Positions 41,416-49,868 of a DNA stretch of 64,000 nt are shown here, piece by piece. Position 1 is the stretch's first letter. Every line of letters begins with the position of its first letter. The notes under the pieces were generated by a model. That model made no database searches, was not told the origin of the DNA, and worked only from the letters and a program-made list of their open reading frames with translations. Origin of the DNA: Paraplanobispora takensis (GTDB taxonomy: Bacteria > Actinomycetota > Actinomycetes > Streptosporangiales > Streptosporangiaceae); NCBI RefSeq assembly GCF_016863195.1, contig NZ_BOOK01000031.1, forward strand, positions 124,001-188,000, in the 5' to 3' direction. The position numbers and the translations under genes were made by a program.

Positions 41416-42171
41416 ATGGATTTCTGGCGGACGGCGGTCGTCGTCTTCCGGAGGTGGTACGTCACCTTCCCGGCGTTCCTGGTGGGCCTGGCCGCCGCCT
41501 ACGGCGCCTACCTGACGGTGCCGACCACCTACACCTCCTACGCGGTCATGGTCGTGACCATCCCGACCACCGGCAACGGCGTCTCCGGCGACCCGGAGCA
41601 GCCGTTGCTGTACACCAACCCGCTGGCCAACTTCGACCACGGGCTCAGCATGACCGCCGGCCTGCTGATCCAGGCGCTGAGCGCCCCGGGGGTGGCCGCC
41701 GAGATCGGCCTGGACCCCTCGGGCCCGACGGGATACAAGGTGAGCAACGGCGCCAGCAACCCCGAGCTGCTGATCAGCGGCCCCTTCGTGTTCATCGAGG
41801 GGGAGAGCACGACGCCGCAGGCCGCGCAGGACGTCATCAGGAAGGTGATGGAGCGGGCGAGGGTCGAGCTGGTCAAGCGGCAGGGCGTCGTGGGGGCGCC
41901 GCGGCGCACCTACCTGACCATGACCGACGTGGTGAAGCCGACGCCGCCGGAGGCCAAGCGGGGCAGCAAGCTGCGGGCCGCCGGGGCGACGCTGGCCGTC
42001 AGCGCGGTCCTCAGCCTGTGCGCCGCGTTCGCCGCCGAGAGCTTCGCGACCGCCCGTGCGGAGCGGGCCCGCCGCCGCGAGAACGGCGGGGACGGCGGGG
42101 ACGGCGGGGACGCTGAGGACAGGGCCGCGCCGTCCGGGCCCGCCGCACGCGAGCCGGCCGGGCGGCGCTGA
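41416..42171 (+). CDS. Second Wzz-like chain-length protein, 251 aa
   Basis: Like its paralogue it starts MDFW and has an N-terminal membrane helix (FPAFLVGLAAAYGAYLTV), an external domain with NPLANFDHGLSMTAGLLIQAL and a second helix (LAVSAVLSLCAAFAAESF). The tail is short and basic/glycine-rich. GGGGAGGGG precedes ATG 41416. It is followed after five bases by the polymerase gene, and the two are likely to work together on chain length. Confidence 0.8.
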   Translation: MDFWRTAVVVFRRWYVTFPAFLVGLAAAYGAYLTVPTTYTSYAVMVVTIPTTGNGVSGDPEQPLLYTNPLANFDHGLSMTAGLLIQALSAPGVAAEIGLDPSGPTGYKVSNGASNPELLISGPFVFIEGESTTPQAAQDVIRKVMERARVELVKRQGVVGAPRRTYLTMTDVVKPTPPEAKRGSKLRAAGATLAVSAVLSLCAAFAAESFATARAERARRRENGGDGGDGGDAEDRAAPSGPAAREPAGRR

Positions 42172-42176
42172 CGACG

Positions 42177-43778
42177 ATGGCGACCGGACAGGAGACGACG
42201 GGACAGGGGACGACCGGGCCGGGGACGACCGGACGGGGGACGACGCGCGGCCCGGAACCGGCCGTGCCCGGATCGCCCCGGGACGCACGGGAGGCGGTCG
42301 TGTCCGGATCGGCCGCCAGGACGGGCCCGGACGCGTGGAGAGCGGCGGTGGAGGCTCCGCGGGAGGGTCCGACGTGGTGGGACCGTCTGGCGGCGCTGGG
42401 GCGGCGGGAGCCGTCCTTCCGGCCGCGCGCCGACCCGCTGGCCGAGCCGCGCCTGCGGCAGCGCGCCGACGCCGCCACGCTGGCCGCGCTGTTCGTCGTC
42501 GCGCAGCTGGTGATCCCGGCCCGGCTGGTCCTGCGCGGCCTGCCGATCTCCCTGACACCGGCCGACCTGCTGGGCCTGTTCCTCCTGCTGTGCTGGCTGT
42601 GCGCGCACTTCACCACCACGCTCGGCGCCGCGAAGGGACGGCTGCCGATCAGGACCGCGCTGTTCGTCTACGGCGTCGGGCACCTGATCATCTACGGCTA
42701 CACCACGCTGTCGTACCTGCCCAAGGACGAGCTCAACCTGGCCGACCACTCCGCGGTGCTGATCGCCGCCAACCTGGGGGTGGCGCTGGCGGTTTGCGAC
42801 GGGGTCCGCGGCCGCGAGCGCCTGGACCTGGTGCTCAAGACCGTGGTGGTCTCCGGGGCGGTCATCTCCGTGATCGGGGGCCTGCAGTTCGTCTTCGGCC
42901 TCGACCTGACCCAGTACATGGCCCTGCCCGGCCTGCGTCCCACCGGCGTCGAGGGGGTCGAGGCGGTGATCGGCAGGTCCGACTTCAACCGGGTGGCCTC
43001 GACGATGGGGCACCCCATCGAGTTCGGCGTCGTGTGCTCGATGCTCCTGCCCATCGCCGCGCACTACGGCTTCCACGCCCGCGACCGGGGACAGCCCGCG
43101 GGGCGCTGGTGGCTGTGCACCGGGCTGATCGCCGGCGGCCTGATGTTCTCGGTGTCGCGCTCGGCGGTGCTGGGCGTGGCGAGCGTGGCGCTGGTGCTGT
43201 TCCTCGGCTGGCCGCACCGGCGGCGCCTGCAGGCGATGGCGGCCACCGTGGTCTTCCTCGCCGGGATCAAGGTCCTGGTCCCCGGCCTGCTCGGCACGCT
43301 GTTCAACCTGTTCGCCACCATCGGCTCCGACGACAGCGTCCGCTTCCGCACCCACGACTACTCCTGGGCGCTGGCCGAGATCGGCAGACGCCCGCTGCTG
43401 GGCCGCGGGGTCGGCACCTGGTACGCGCCCAAGCACCAGGTCTTCGACAACCAGTACCTCCTGACGCTGGTGGAGGCCGGAGCCCTCGGCCTGGCGCTGT
43501 TCGTCGGCATCGCGTCGTGCGGCATGGCCGTGGCGCTCATGATCCGCGCCCGCAGCACGGACGCCCGCGACCGCAACCTCGCCCTGACGCTGACCGGCTG
43601 CCTATTGGTCCCCCTGGTCTGCGCGGCGACGTTCGACCTGCTGTCCTATCCGGGGGTCACCGCCCTGATGTTCCTGCTCGTCGGCGTGGTGGGCGCACTG
43701 CTGCGGGCGACCCGGGACGAGCCCCCGCCCGCTCCTCAGCCGCAGGGCAGGGGCGCCACCGTCGAGGTGATGCGGTAG
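42177..43778 (+). CDS. Wzy / O-antigen-ligase-like polymerase, 533 aa
   Basis: About eleven membrane helices follow a cytoplasmic N-terminal region of 100 residues. The large outer loop near the C-terminal half (about 360-415) contains RFRTHDYSWALAEIGRRPLL and GRGVGTWY, as in the Wzy_C/O-antigen-ligase family. It should polymerise the exported repeat units. The N-terminus carries a pentapeptide repeat (GQETT, GQGTT, GPGTT, GRGTT). The 3' end overlaps the convergent lipoprotein gene by 43 bp. Confidence 0.85.
   Translation: MATGQETTGQGTTGPGTTGRGTTRGPEPAVPGSPRDAREAVVSGSAARTGPDAWRAAVEAPREGPTWWDRLAALGRREPSFRPRADPLAEPRLRQRADAATLAALFVVAQLVIPARLVLRGLPISLTPADLLGLFLLLCWLCAHFTTTLGAAKGRLPIRTALFVYGVGHLIIYGYTTLSYLPKDELNLADHSAVLIAANLGVALAVCDGVRGRERLDLVLKTVVVSGAVISVIGGLQFVFGLDLTQYMALPGLRPTGVEGVEAVIGRSDFNRVASTMGHPIEFGVVCSMLLPIAAHYGFHARDRGQPAGRWWLCTGLIAGGLMFSVSRSAVLGVASVALVLFLGWPHRRRLQAMAATVVFLAGIKVLVPGLLGTLFNLFATIGSDDSVRFRTHDYSWALAEIGRRPLLGRGVGTWYAPKHQVFDNQYLLTLVEAGALGLALFVGIASCGMAVALMIRARSTDARDRNLALTLTGCLLVPLVCAATFDLLSYPGVTALMFLLVGVVGALLRATRDEPPPAPQPQGRGATVEVMR
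42184..42243. repeat. 15-bp tandem repeat in the polymerase N-terminus
   Basis: Four 15-base units of the form GGACAGGnGACGACn encode GxxTT pentapeptides. The unit number is likely to vary between strains. Confidence 0.75.
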
Positions 43779-44689
43779 TCCTCGTCGATGGTGACGAGCT
43801 TGTTGCCGGAGAAGTCCACGCCGGCGCAGTCGACCACCAGCGGGCCGTACTCCCAGGACTCGTCCACCACGCTGTTGTCCCGCATGACCTTCTTCCCGCG
43901 CGCGTGCAGCAGGCGCATGCTGTAGGTGCCGCCCATCACCAGGTTCTCGGTCACCTCCACGTCCACCGTGCCGGTGTCGACCAGGAAGATCGGCGAGGTG
44001 ACGTTCTCGGCCTGCCGCTGGTCGAAGGTGTTGTGGTGGACCACCAGTCCCTTGCCCGCGCCGATGGTCTGGACGCCGTCGCCGTGGTCGCCGGGGTTGG
44101 AGCACAGCAGCACGTAGGAGTCCTCGATGCGCACGTCGTCACCGGAGACGCTGAAGCCGTCGCCGTGACCGCGGACGTGCACGCGCTCGGCGGTGAAGTT
44201 CGTCGTCTGGATGCCGGGGGCGGTCAGGCAGCCCTTCTCGGGACCGACGACGGAGTCGGTGATGGTGAAGGAGTAGCCCTGGCCGTCGTACCAGTCCTGC
44301 ACGCCGCCGTCGATCCGGCTGTTCCTGATGACGACGTCGTCGGCGGTGATCAGCAGGTCGCCGGGGATGTGCACGCCGTCCAGGACCCTTCCGTCCTTGG
44401 TCACGCGGTACGCGCTGTGGAAGTTCGGCTTCAGCCTGCGCAGCTCGGTGCCGGGCGGCACGCCCGTGCACGCCGGGGTGGGATGGTTCGGGCAGCCCTC
44501 CGGGCCGGTGGCGGCCGTCCGCGCCGGCGAGGGGGGCGCGGACGGCGTGCCCTGTGCCGCCGTTCCCCGGGTCCCCGCGGGCGTCGGGGACGGCCCCCCG
44601 GCCCGTTCGGAGGCGGGCGGACTGCAGGCCGCCAGCGGCAGGACCAGGCACAGCAGGAGGGCGGCCACGAGAGGTGGCAGGTGTCGCAT
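43736..44689 (-). CDS. Parallel beta-helix lipoprotein, 317 aa
   Basis: The signal peptide ends in a lipobox (LPLAAC), followed by a Pro/Thr/Ala-rich spacer to about residue 60. The rest is a right-handed beta-helix: successive turns such as DDVVIRNSRIDGGVQDWY, YSFTITDSVVG, DDVRIEDSYVLLCSN, KGLVVHHNTFD and VDVEVTENLVMGGTY. Proteins of this fold bind or cleave polysaccharides (lyases, epimerases, hydrolases). It sits at the end of the minus-strand unit 48589-43736, so it probably acts on the finished polymer outside the membrane. Confidence 0.8.
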   Translation of the reverse strand: MRHLPPLVAALLLCLVLPLAACSPPASERAGGPSPTPAGTRGTAAQGTPSAPPSPARTAATGPEGCPNHPTPACTGVPPGTELRRLKPNFHSAYRVTKDGRVLDGVHIPGDLLITADDVVIRNSRIDGGVQDWYDGQGYSFTITDSVVGPEKGCLTAPGIQTTNFTAERVHVRGHGDGFSVSGDDVRIEDSYVLLCSNPGDHGDGVQTIGAGKGLVVHHNTFDQRQAENVTSPIFLVDTGTVDVEVTENLVMGGTYSMRLLHARGKKVMRDNSVVDESWEYGPLVVDCAGVDFSGNKLVTIDEDYRITSTVAPLPCG

Positions 44690-44693
44690 CGGG

Positions 44694-45248
44694 TCATCCC
44701 GTCGTACGGAGCCGCTCGCGGAGCTGCGCCCACGATCCGGCGGCCAGGTCGCGCTCGCTGATCGCGGACACCGGCAGCGGCCAGTCGATCTTGAGTTCGG
44801 GGTCGTCGTAACGGACGGACAGGTCCTCGGCGGGGTCGTGCTCCCGGTCGATGCGGTAGCAGACGTCGGTCTGCCCGGTCAGGGCCTGGAACCCGTGCAG
44901 CAGTCCCGGCGGGACGTAGAGGGTCAGGAAGTCGGTGTCGTCGAGCACCACGGACATCCGCCGCCCGAACGTGGGCGAGTGCGGCCGGGCGTCGACGAGC
45001 ACGTCGTGCACCGCCCCCCGCGCGCACCTGACCAGCTTGGCCTCCCCCCGTCCCGACCGGCCGTGCATGCCGCGGACGGTGCCCTGGCGGGAGCGCGACT
45101 GGCTGTCCTGGATGAACAGGGAGGCGTCCAGCCCGTGCTCCGCCGCGACCGCCGCGTCGAAGGTCCGGGTGAACAGGCCGCGGTCGTCCCGGTGCGGGGC
45201 CGGCACGAACAGCAGCACTCCCTCGATCGCGGCCCGTTCGACTCTCAT
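44694..45248 (-). CDS. RmlC-like sugar epimerase homologue with changed active site, 184 aa
   Basis: The cupin fold and the RmlC base His are present (GTVRGMHGRSGRGEAKLVRC), as is the Asp (VLVDARPHSPTFG). At the place of the catalytic Tyr (YAP in rmlC here) the sequence is REHDPAED, so the proton donor is His or absent. It may be a single-position epimerase, an isomerase or a non-catalytic protein. It follows a glycosyltransferase with a four-base overlap in the minus-strand unit and is clearly distinct from the rmlC at 29156. Confidence 0.8.
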   Translation of the reverse strand: MRVERAAIEGVLLFVPAPHRDDRGLFTRTFDAAVAAEHGLDASLFIQDSQSRSRQGTVRGMHGRSGRGEAKLVRCARGAVHDVLVDARPHSPTFGRRMSVVLDDTDFLTLYVPPGLLHGFQALTGQTDVCYRIDREHDPAEDLSVRYDDPELKIDWPLPVSAISERDLAAGSWAQLRERLRTTG

Positions 45249-46090
45249 CTCGTGATCCCGTCCGTTCTGCTGCTCGAATCCGTCGACCACGCCACGGGCG
45301 CCCCGCGGGAGCCGCGCGCCAGCGCCCGGTCGGCGACCTGGACGGCCAGATAGCAGGCCGCGTCCAGGGGGCTGACCGACCGCCCGGCCAGCAGCGCGAC
45401 CAGCGGCCGCAACCCCAGCCTGCTCTGCGCGGGCCGGCCGAGCGCGTCCAGCTGCCGGTTGCCGAGCCGTACCCGGACCCGGCGGCGCAGGTGCGCGCGG
45501 ACGGTCCGCGCCGGCCGGACCACCGAGCGGGCCTCGGGGACCGCCCGCCGCTCGCCGGGCGCGAAGTTCCTGTGCACCCATTCGTCATCGCACACCACGT
45601 CGGGAAGTGGGAAGACCCTGGCGTGCCCGGCCTCGGCGAGCGCGTAGACGCCCACGCCGGCCAGCACCCGGTGCGGCCCCATCATGCGGTCGTGCACCCG
45701 GTGGACCCGCCGGGCGGTACGGCCGGCGCCGCGCAGGTCCCACTCCGGGACGGGGGCGCAGGCCAGCACGCCGGGCCGGTCGAGCGCCGCGACCAGCGCG
45801 CGGGCCGACTCCGCCGACAGCCCGACGTCCGCGTCGAGATAGATCCGGGGGAAGACGCGGCACCGCGCGTCGCCCAGCCGCAGGGCGCCGACCTTGCCGG
45901 GCAGCGGCGTCTCGACCACCCGCACCCCCGCCGAGCGCGCCACCTGCGCGGTGCGGTCGGTGCACGCGTTGGCCACGACGACGACGTCGAACTCGCCCGG
46001 GGCCGTCCCGGCCAGCAGCCCGTCCAGGCACTGCGGCAGCACGGACTCCTCGTCGTGCGCGGGGATCACCACGGAGGCCAGTGGCGTCAT
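45245..46090 (-). CDS. Glycosyltransferase family 2, 281 aa
   Basis: The GT-A start is SVVIPAHDEESVLPQCLDGL with VVVVANACTDRTAQVA and the DxD-type RIYLDADVGLSAES. The catalytic-side VVCDDEWVHRNF follows. The C-terminal part is basic with a hydrophobic segment. The start overlaps the GT4 stop and the end overlaps the RmlC-like gene, so the four genes are co-translated. Confidence 0.88.
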   Translation of the reverse strand: MTPLASVVIPAHDEESVLPQCLDGLLAGTAPGEFDVVVVANACTDRTAQVARSAGVRVVETPLPGKVGALRLGDARCRVFPRIYLDADVGLSAESARALVAALDRPGVLACAPVPEWDLRGAGRTARRVHRVHDRMMGPHRVLAGVGVYALAEAGHARVFPLPDVVCDDEWVHRNFAPGERRAVPEARSVVRPARTVRAHLRRRVRVRLGNRQLDALGRPAQSRLGLRPLVALLAGRSVSPLDAACYLAVQVADRALARGSRGAPVAWSTDSSSRTDGITR

Positions 46091-47289
46091 CGGCGGCTCC
46101 GGGCGGCGTACGCCGCCTCGTACGCGGCCAGCAGGGCCTTCTTCGAGTGCTCCCACGACAGCGGGCCGGCGACCCGCTCGCGGCCGATCTCGCCCATCCT
46201 GCGGCGCTCGGCCGGGTCGTCGAGCAGCCGGGCGATCAGCTTGGCGAACTCCGAGACGTCGTTGGCCGGAGCGTACAGGGCGGCCTCCCCGGCCGAGACC
46301 CTGGCCTCGCGCAGCTCGAAGGAGACGATCGGCCGGGCCATCGCCATGTACTCCATGACCTTGTTCATCGTGGAGACGTCGTTGAGGGGGTTGAGCGGGT
46401 CCGGCGACAGGCAGACGTCGGCGGTGGACAGATAGCGCAGCAGGTCGGCGTCCGGGATCCGGCCGGTGAACTCGACGCGGTCGGCCAGCCCGAGCTCCCG
46501 CGAGAGCGCCACCATGGCCTCGAAGGTGTCGCCGCCGCCGACGAACACGGCGTGCCAGTCCGTCCGGCCCAGCTCGTCGCGGAGTCGGGCCAGGGCCCGC
46601 AGCGCGTAGTCCACGCCGTCCTGCGGCCCCATCACGCCCAGGTAGCACAACAGATGGGGCCTGCCCTTTCTGACGGCCTCGTCGGGGGGCACCCGGTGGA
46701 AGCGTTCGACCCGGGGCGCGCTGCGCACCACGAACACCTCCTCCGGACGCTTGCCGCCCCTGGTGACCGCGACCTCGCGGTAGCTCTCGTTGGTGGCGAT
46801 GACGACGTCGGCGGCCCGGTAGGTGCGCCGCTCCAGGGAGCACACGGCGCGGTAGAGGAGGTCCTCGCCGCGGCCGAACCTGGACAGGTAGAGCTCGGGC
46901 ACCAGGTCGTGCTGGTCGAAGACGAACCTGGCGCCGCGGCGCTTGAGGGCCTTGGCCACGAGATAGAACAGGTCCGGCGGGTTGCAGGCGTGCACCACGT
47001 CGACCCGGCCGATCCTGCGGGCCAGGCGGAAGGTGTGCCAGAGCGCCGTGCCGTACTCCCGCAGATAGCCGAGCGGGCCGCCGGTGGCCGCCCGCAGCCG
47101 GTAGCGGTGGATCCTGACGCCGTCGATCACCGCCTCGGGCTCGGTGTCCTGCGTGGCGCCCCGCGGGCAGATGACGTGGACCTCCCAGCCGGCCTCGCGC
47201 AGGGCGAGGCTCTCCTGCCACACGCGCCGGTCCATGGGGACCGAGAGGTTCTCGACGAGGATGAGCGCTCTACCAGCCAAGGCCCACAT
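46087..47289 (-). CDS. Glycosyltransferase family 4, 400 aa
   Basis: This is a GT-B enzyme with the N-domain ALILVENLSVPMDRRVWQES and VDVVHACNPPDLFYLVAKAL, and the C-domain signature PDADLLRYLSTADVCLSPDP with NKVMEYMAMARPIVSFELRE (the E-x7-E region). It is a retaining transferase using a nucleotide sugar. The ATG lies 20 bases inside the preceding dehydrogenase gene. The donor may be the uronic acid made by that dehydrogenase (inference). Confidence 0.9.
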   Translation of the reverse strand: MWALAGRALILVENLSVPMDRRVWQESLALREAGWEVHVICPRGATQDTEPEAVIDGVRIHRYRLRAATGGPLGYLREYGTALWHTFRLARRIGRVDVVHACNPPDLFYLVAKALKRRGARFVFDQHDLVPELYLSRFGRGEDLLYRAVCSLERRTYRAADVVIATNESYREVAVTRGGKRPEEVFVVRSAPRVERFHRVPPDEAVRKGRPHLLCYLGVMGPQDGVDYALRALARLRDELGRTDWHAVFVGGGDTFEAMVALSRELGLADRVEFTGRIPDADLLRYLSTADVCLSPDPLNPLNDVSTMNKVMEYMAMARPIVSFELREARVSAGEAALYAPANDVSEFAKLIARLLDDPAERRRMGEIGRERVAGPLSWEHSKKALLAAYEAAYAARSRR

Positions 47290-48589
47290 ACCCGGGGTGC
47301 GCCCGGCGCTCTTCGGCGTCGGGGAGACGGACGAGGTCGACGACGGGGCGGTCCCCGCCGGCGGCGAGTGCCGCCTGGACGGCGGGCTCCCTGCTGCCGA
47401 CGACGCACACCTCGGCGTGCGCGAGGACCTCCTCGGCGGAGTCGGTCAGCAGGTCGCCGAGGTGGGGCAACCGGTCGGCGATGTACTCCCGGTTGGCCCC
47501 CATCAGGCGGGACATCGAGACGTTCGCGTCGTAGATGCGCAGGTTGTAGCCCTTGCCGATGAGGCGCTCGGCCAGCTCGACCAGCGGGCTCTCGCGCAGG
47601 TCGTCGGTGCCCGGCTTGAAGGACAGCCCGAACAGCCCGATCTTGCGCAGTCCGCTCGCGGTGACCAGGTCGAAGGCCCGCTGCAGGTGGTCGTCGTTGG
47701 AGGGCAGGATGTGCGACAGCAGCGGCACCGAGACGTCGGCGCGCCGGGCCGCGTAGACCAGGCCCCGCAGGTCCTTGGGCAGGCACGAGCCGCCGAACGC
47801 GAAGCCGGGGCGCAGATAGGCCGGGCTGACGTTCAGCTTGCGGTCGGCCAGGAAGACGTCCATCACGCGGTGCGAGTCGAGCCCGAGGGCCTGGCAGATC
47901 GCGCCCAGCTCGTTGGCGAAGGCGATCTTCAGTCCGTGGAAGGAGTTGTCGGCATATTTGGTCATCTCGGCCACCGCGATCGGCACCCGGAAGACCTCAC
48001 CGGGCAGTCCCTCGTAGAGCGCGGCCACCGCGTCCTCGCTGGCCGGGTCGGAGGCGCCGATGACCGTCTTGGGCGGTTCGAAGAAGTCCCGCACGCTCGT
48101 GCCCTCGCGCAGGAACTCCGGGTTGACGGCCACGCCGAAGCCGGTCCCGGCGGTCAGCCCGGAGGAGCGCTCCAAAATCGGGATGAGCAGGTCGGCGCAG
48201 GTTCCCGGCAGCATCGTGCTGCGGAAGACGATCGTGTGCCGGCGGCCGGGGCGCCCGGCGACGGCCCGGCCGATCTCCTCGGCGACCCGTTCCAGATAGA
48301 CCGTGGACAGGCTGCCGTTCGGGGCCGAGGGGGTCCCGACGCAGACCAGCGAGACGTCCGTTCCGGCGACGGCCTCCGCGGCGTCGCAGGTGGCGCGCAG
48401 CGCGCCCGAGCGCACCACCTCCGCGGTGAGCTCGCCGATCCGTTCCTCGACGACCGGGGCCCGGCCGGAGTTGATCAGGTCGACCTTCGTCGGGTTGACG
48501 TCGACGCCGACGACCTCATGTCCCCGTACGGCCAGGCAGGCGGCGGAGACGCATCCGACATAGCCCAGCCCGAAGACACTTATCTTCAT
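47270..48589 (-). CDS. Nucleotide-sugar 6-dehydrogenase (GDP-mannose/UDP-glucose type), 439 aa
   Basis: The NAD-binding start is MKISVFGLGYVGCVSAACLA. The central domain has FRSTMLPGTC and AVNPEFLREGTSVRDF, and the catalytic Cys lies in FAFGGSCLPKDLRGL. The C-domain has GLSFKPGTDDLRESPLVEL. It oxidises the 6-OH of a sugar nucleotide to the uronic acid. The sequence is closer to GDP-mannose dehydrogenases (AlgD) than to standard UDP-glucose ones by eye. ATG 48589 has GAAGGG upstream, and it heads the minus-strand unit. Confidence 0.88.
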   Translation of the reverse strand: MKISVFGLGYVGCVSAACLAVRGHEVVGVDVNPTKVDLINSGRAPVVEERIGELTAEVVRSGALRATCDAAEAVAGTDVSLVCVGTPSAPNGSLSTVYLERVAEEIGRAVAGRPGRRHTIVFRSTMLPGTCADLLIPILERSSGLTAGTGFGVAVNPEFLREGTSVRDFFEPPKTVIGASDPASEDAVAALYEGLPGEVFRVPIAVAEMTKYADNSFHGLKIAFANELGAICQALGLDSHRVMDVFLADRKLNVSPAYLRPGFAFGGSCLPKDLRGLVYAARRADVSVPLLSHILPSNDDHLQRAFDLVTASGLRKIGLFGLSFKPGTDDLRESPLVELAERLIGKGYNLRIYDANVSMSRLMGANREYIADRLPHLGDLLTDSAEEVLAHAEVCVVGSREPAVQAALAAGGDRPVVDLVRLPDAEERRAHPGYVGLGW

Positions 48590-48740
48590 GTGCACTGCCC
48601 TTCGCCGCGTCACCCACCCGTTGATCGCGCGGAGCCGTGGAGCGATATGTCGTGGCCCGCTTCACACCGCTTGTATGTCGGTAAGTACCACTTGAGTGTT
48701 ACATCCGAGTTGAGAGTTACGCCCGCAAAATCCGGCCTTT

Positions 48741-48753
48741 CTATTTCGAATAG
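48741..48753. promoter_or_regulatory. Small palindrome upstream of the dehydrogenase unit
   Basis: CTATT-TCG-AATAG is a perfect dyad in an AT-rich 258-bp spacer between the dehydrogenase start and the next gene. It is a possible operator. Confidence 0.35.
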
Positions 48754-48784
48754 GATGTGATAGTCAGTCCGGCGAGAATGCGAT

Positions 48785-48834
48785 ATTCGGCTCGCCGAGA
48801 ATAAGAGATTCGGCTCAGCGGATGACCGATTCGG
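48785..48834. repeat. Three short direct repeats after a glycosyltransferase gene
   Basis: ATTCGGCTC, ATTCGGCTC and ATTCGGCGC begin at 48785, 48808 and 48829, spaced 21-23 bp, just after the stop of the GT2 gene. The function is unclear. Confidence 0.6.
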
Positions 48835-48847
48835 CGCATGGGGACGG

Positions 48848-49771
48848 TCAGCCCGGCAGGCTCTGCATCCGGCGCGACGGCCTCATCAGCGCGATCACCG
48901 CGGCGCGCGACGTGCGGCGCCCGGCGAGCGCGCGCAGCGTCTCGCCCAGCGTCACCGCGGCGTGGTAGGCGAGGGCCGCCACCGGGCCCCGGCGGCGGCG
49001 GAACAGCAGGACCTTGTTCACCGCGAGCAGCGAGGCGAGCATGGGGTTGACCTTCGCGTCCCCGCCGATGTGCTCGACCACCGCGGCCGGTTCGTACCAC
49101 AGCGTCCAGCCCCGGTCGGCGGCGCGCAGCGCGAACTCGGTCTCCTCGCTGTAGAGCAGGAACGACTCGTCCCACGGGCCGACCTCGCGCAGCGCCGCCG
49201 CGGAGACGAGCATGGCCGCGCCGGTCGACCAGTCCGCCGGGCCGGGGCGCTCGTACCGCAGCGGATCGGTGATCACCTCTCCGAGCGTGCCGATCCGCCC
49301 GGCCAGCCGCCCGCCGATCAGCGCCTCGGCGACCGCTCCGCGCACGCTCGGCGCCCGGCGCAGGGACGGGTGCACGTGGCCGCCGGGATCGACGATGCGG
49401 GGCGCCGCGATGCCGCGTCCCGGCGCTCTGAGGGCATCGGAGAGCGGGGCGAGCGCGCCGGGCCGCAGCCGGCAGTCTGGGTTGAGGATCAGCACCGCGT
49501 CGAGCGCCTCCAGCTCCAGCGTCCGGGTCCCCGCGTTGATCGCGGCGGCGTAACCGCCGTTCCTGCCGGTCCGGACGACCCTGATCGGCAGTTCGGACCG
49601 CTCGGCGATGGCGGCCGATTCGTCCCGTGAGGCGTTGTCCGCCACCACGACCTCGGCCAAATGCGTGCCCCGCGCGCCTTCGGCCAGAGAGGCCAGGCAA
49701 CCGGGGAGCACTTTCGCGCTGTTGTACGTGACGATCACGATCGCGATCCGTGCGGGGTGGGATATCGCCAT
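48848..49771 (-). CDS. Glycosyltransferase family 2, rhamnosyltransferase-like (WbbL type), 307 aa
   Basis: The sequence follows the WbbL group: IAIVIVTYNSAKVLPGCLAS, VVVADNASRDESAAI, GGYAAAINAGTRTL, ILNPDCRLRPGAL, and then TGAAMLVSAAALREVGPWDE and LLYSEETEFALRAADRGW. These enzymes transfer rhamnose from dTDP-rhamnose, which the rmlABDC genes supply. It is divergent from the oxygenase gene, with 97 bp between the starts. Confidence 0.9.
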   Translation of the reverse strand: MAISHPARIAIVIVTYNSAKVLPGCLASLAEGARGTHLAEVVVADNASRDESAAIAERSELPIRVVRTGRNGGYAAAINAGTRTLELEALDAVLILNPDCRLRPGALAPLSDALRAPGRGIAAPRIVDPGGHVHPSLRRAPSVRGAVAEALIGGRLAGRIGTLGEVITDPLRYERPGPADWSTGAAMLVSAAALREVGPWDESFLLYSEETEFALRAADRGWTLWYEPAAVVEHIGGDAKVNPMLASLLAVNKVLLFRRRRGPVAALAYHAAVTLGETLRALAGRRTSRAAVIALMRPSRRMQSLPG

Positions 49772-49868
49772 GACGCGGAGTATTCACCCGAATAGGGGTG
49801 TAACGAAAGGGTTTCGATACGACGATGAGAAAACGGAGAAACCCGGACAGGACGGATGGAGAATCGCC

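Noticed and set aside
40321-42558. A 745-codon minus-strand frame over the Wzz/Wzy genes
   Set aside because: Arginine- and proline-rich chance translation. The plus strand encodes membrane proteins with coherent helices.
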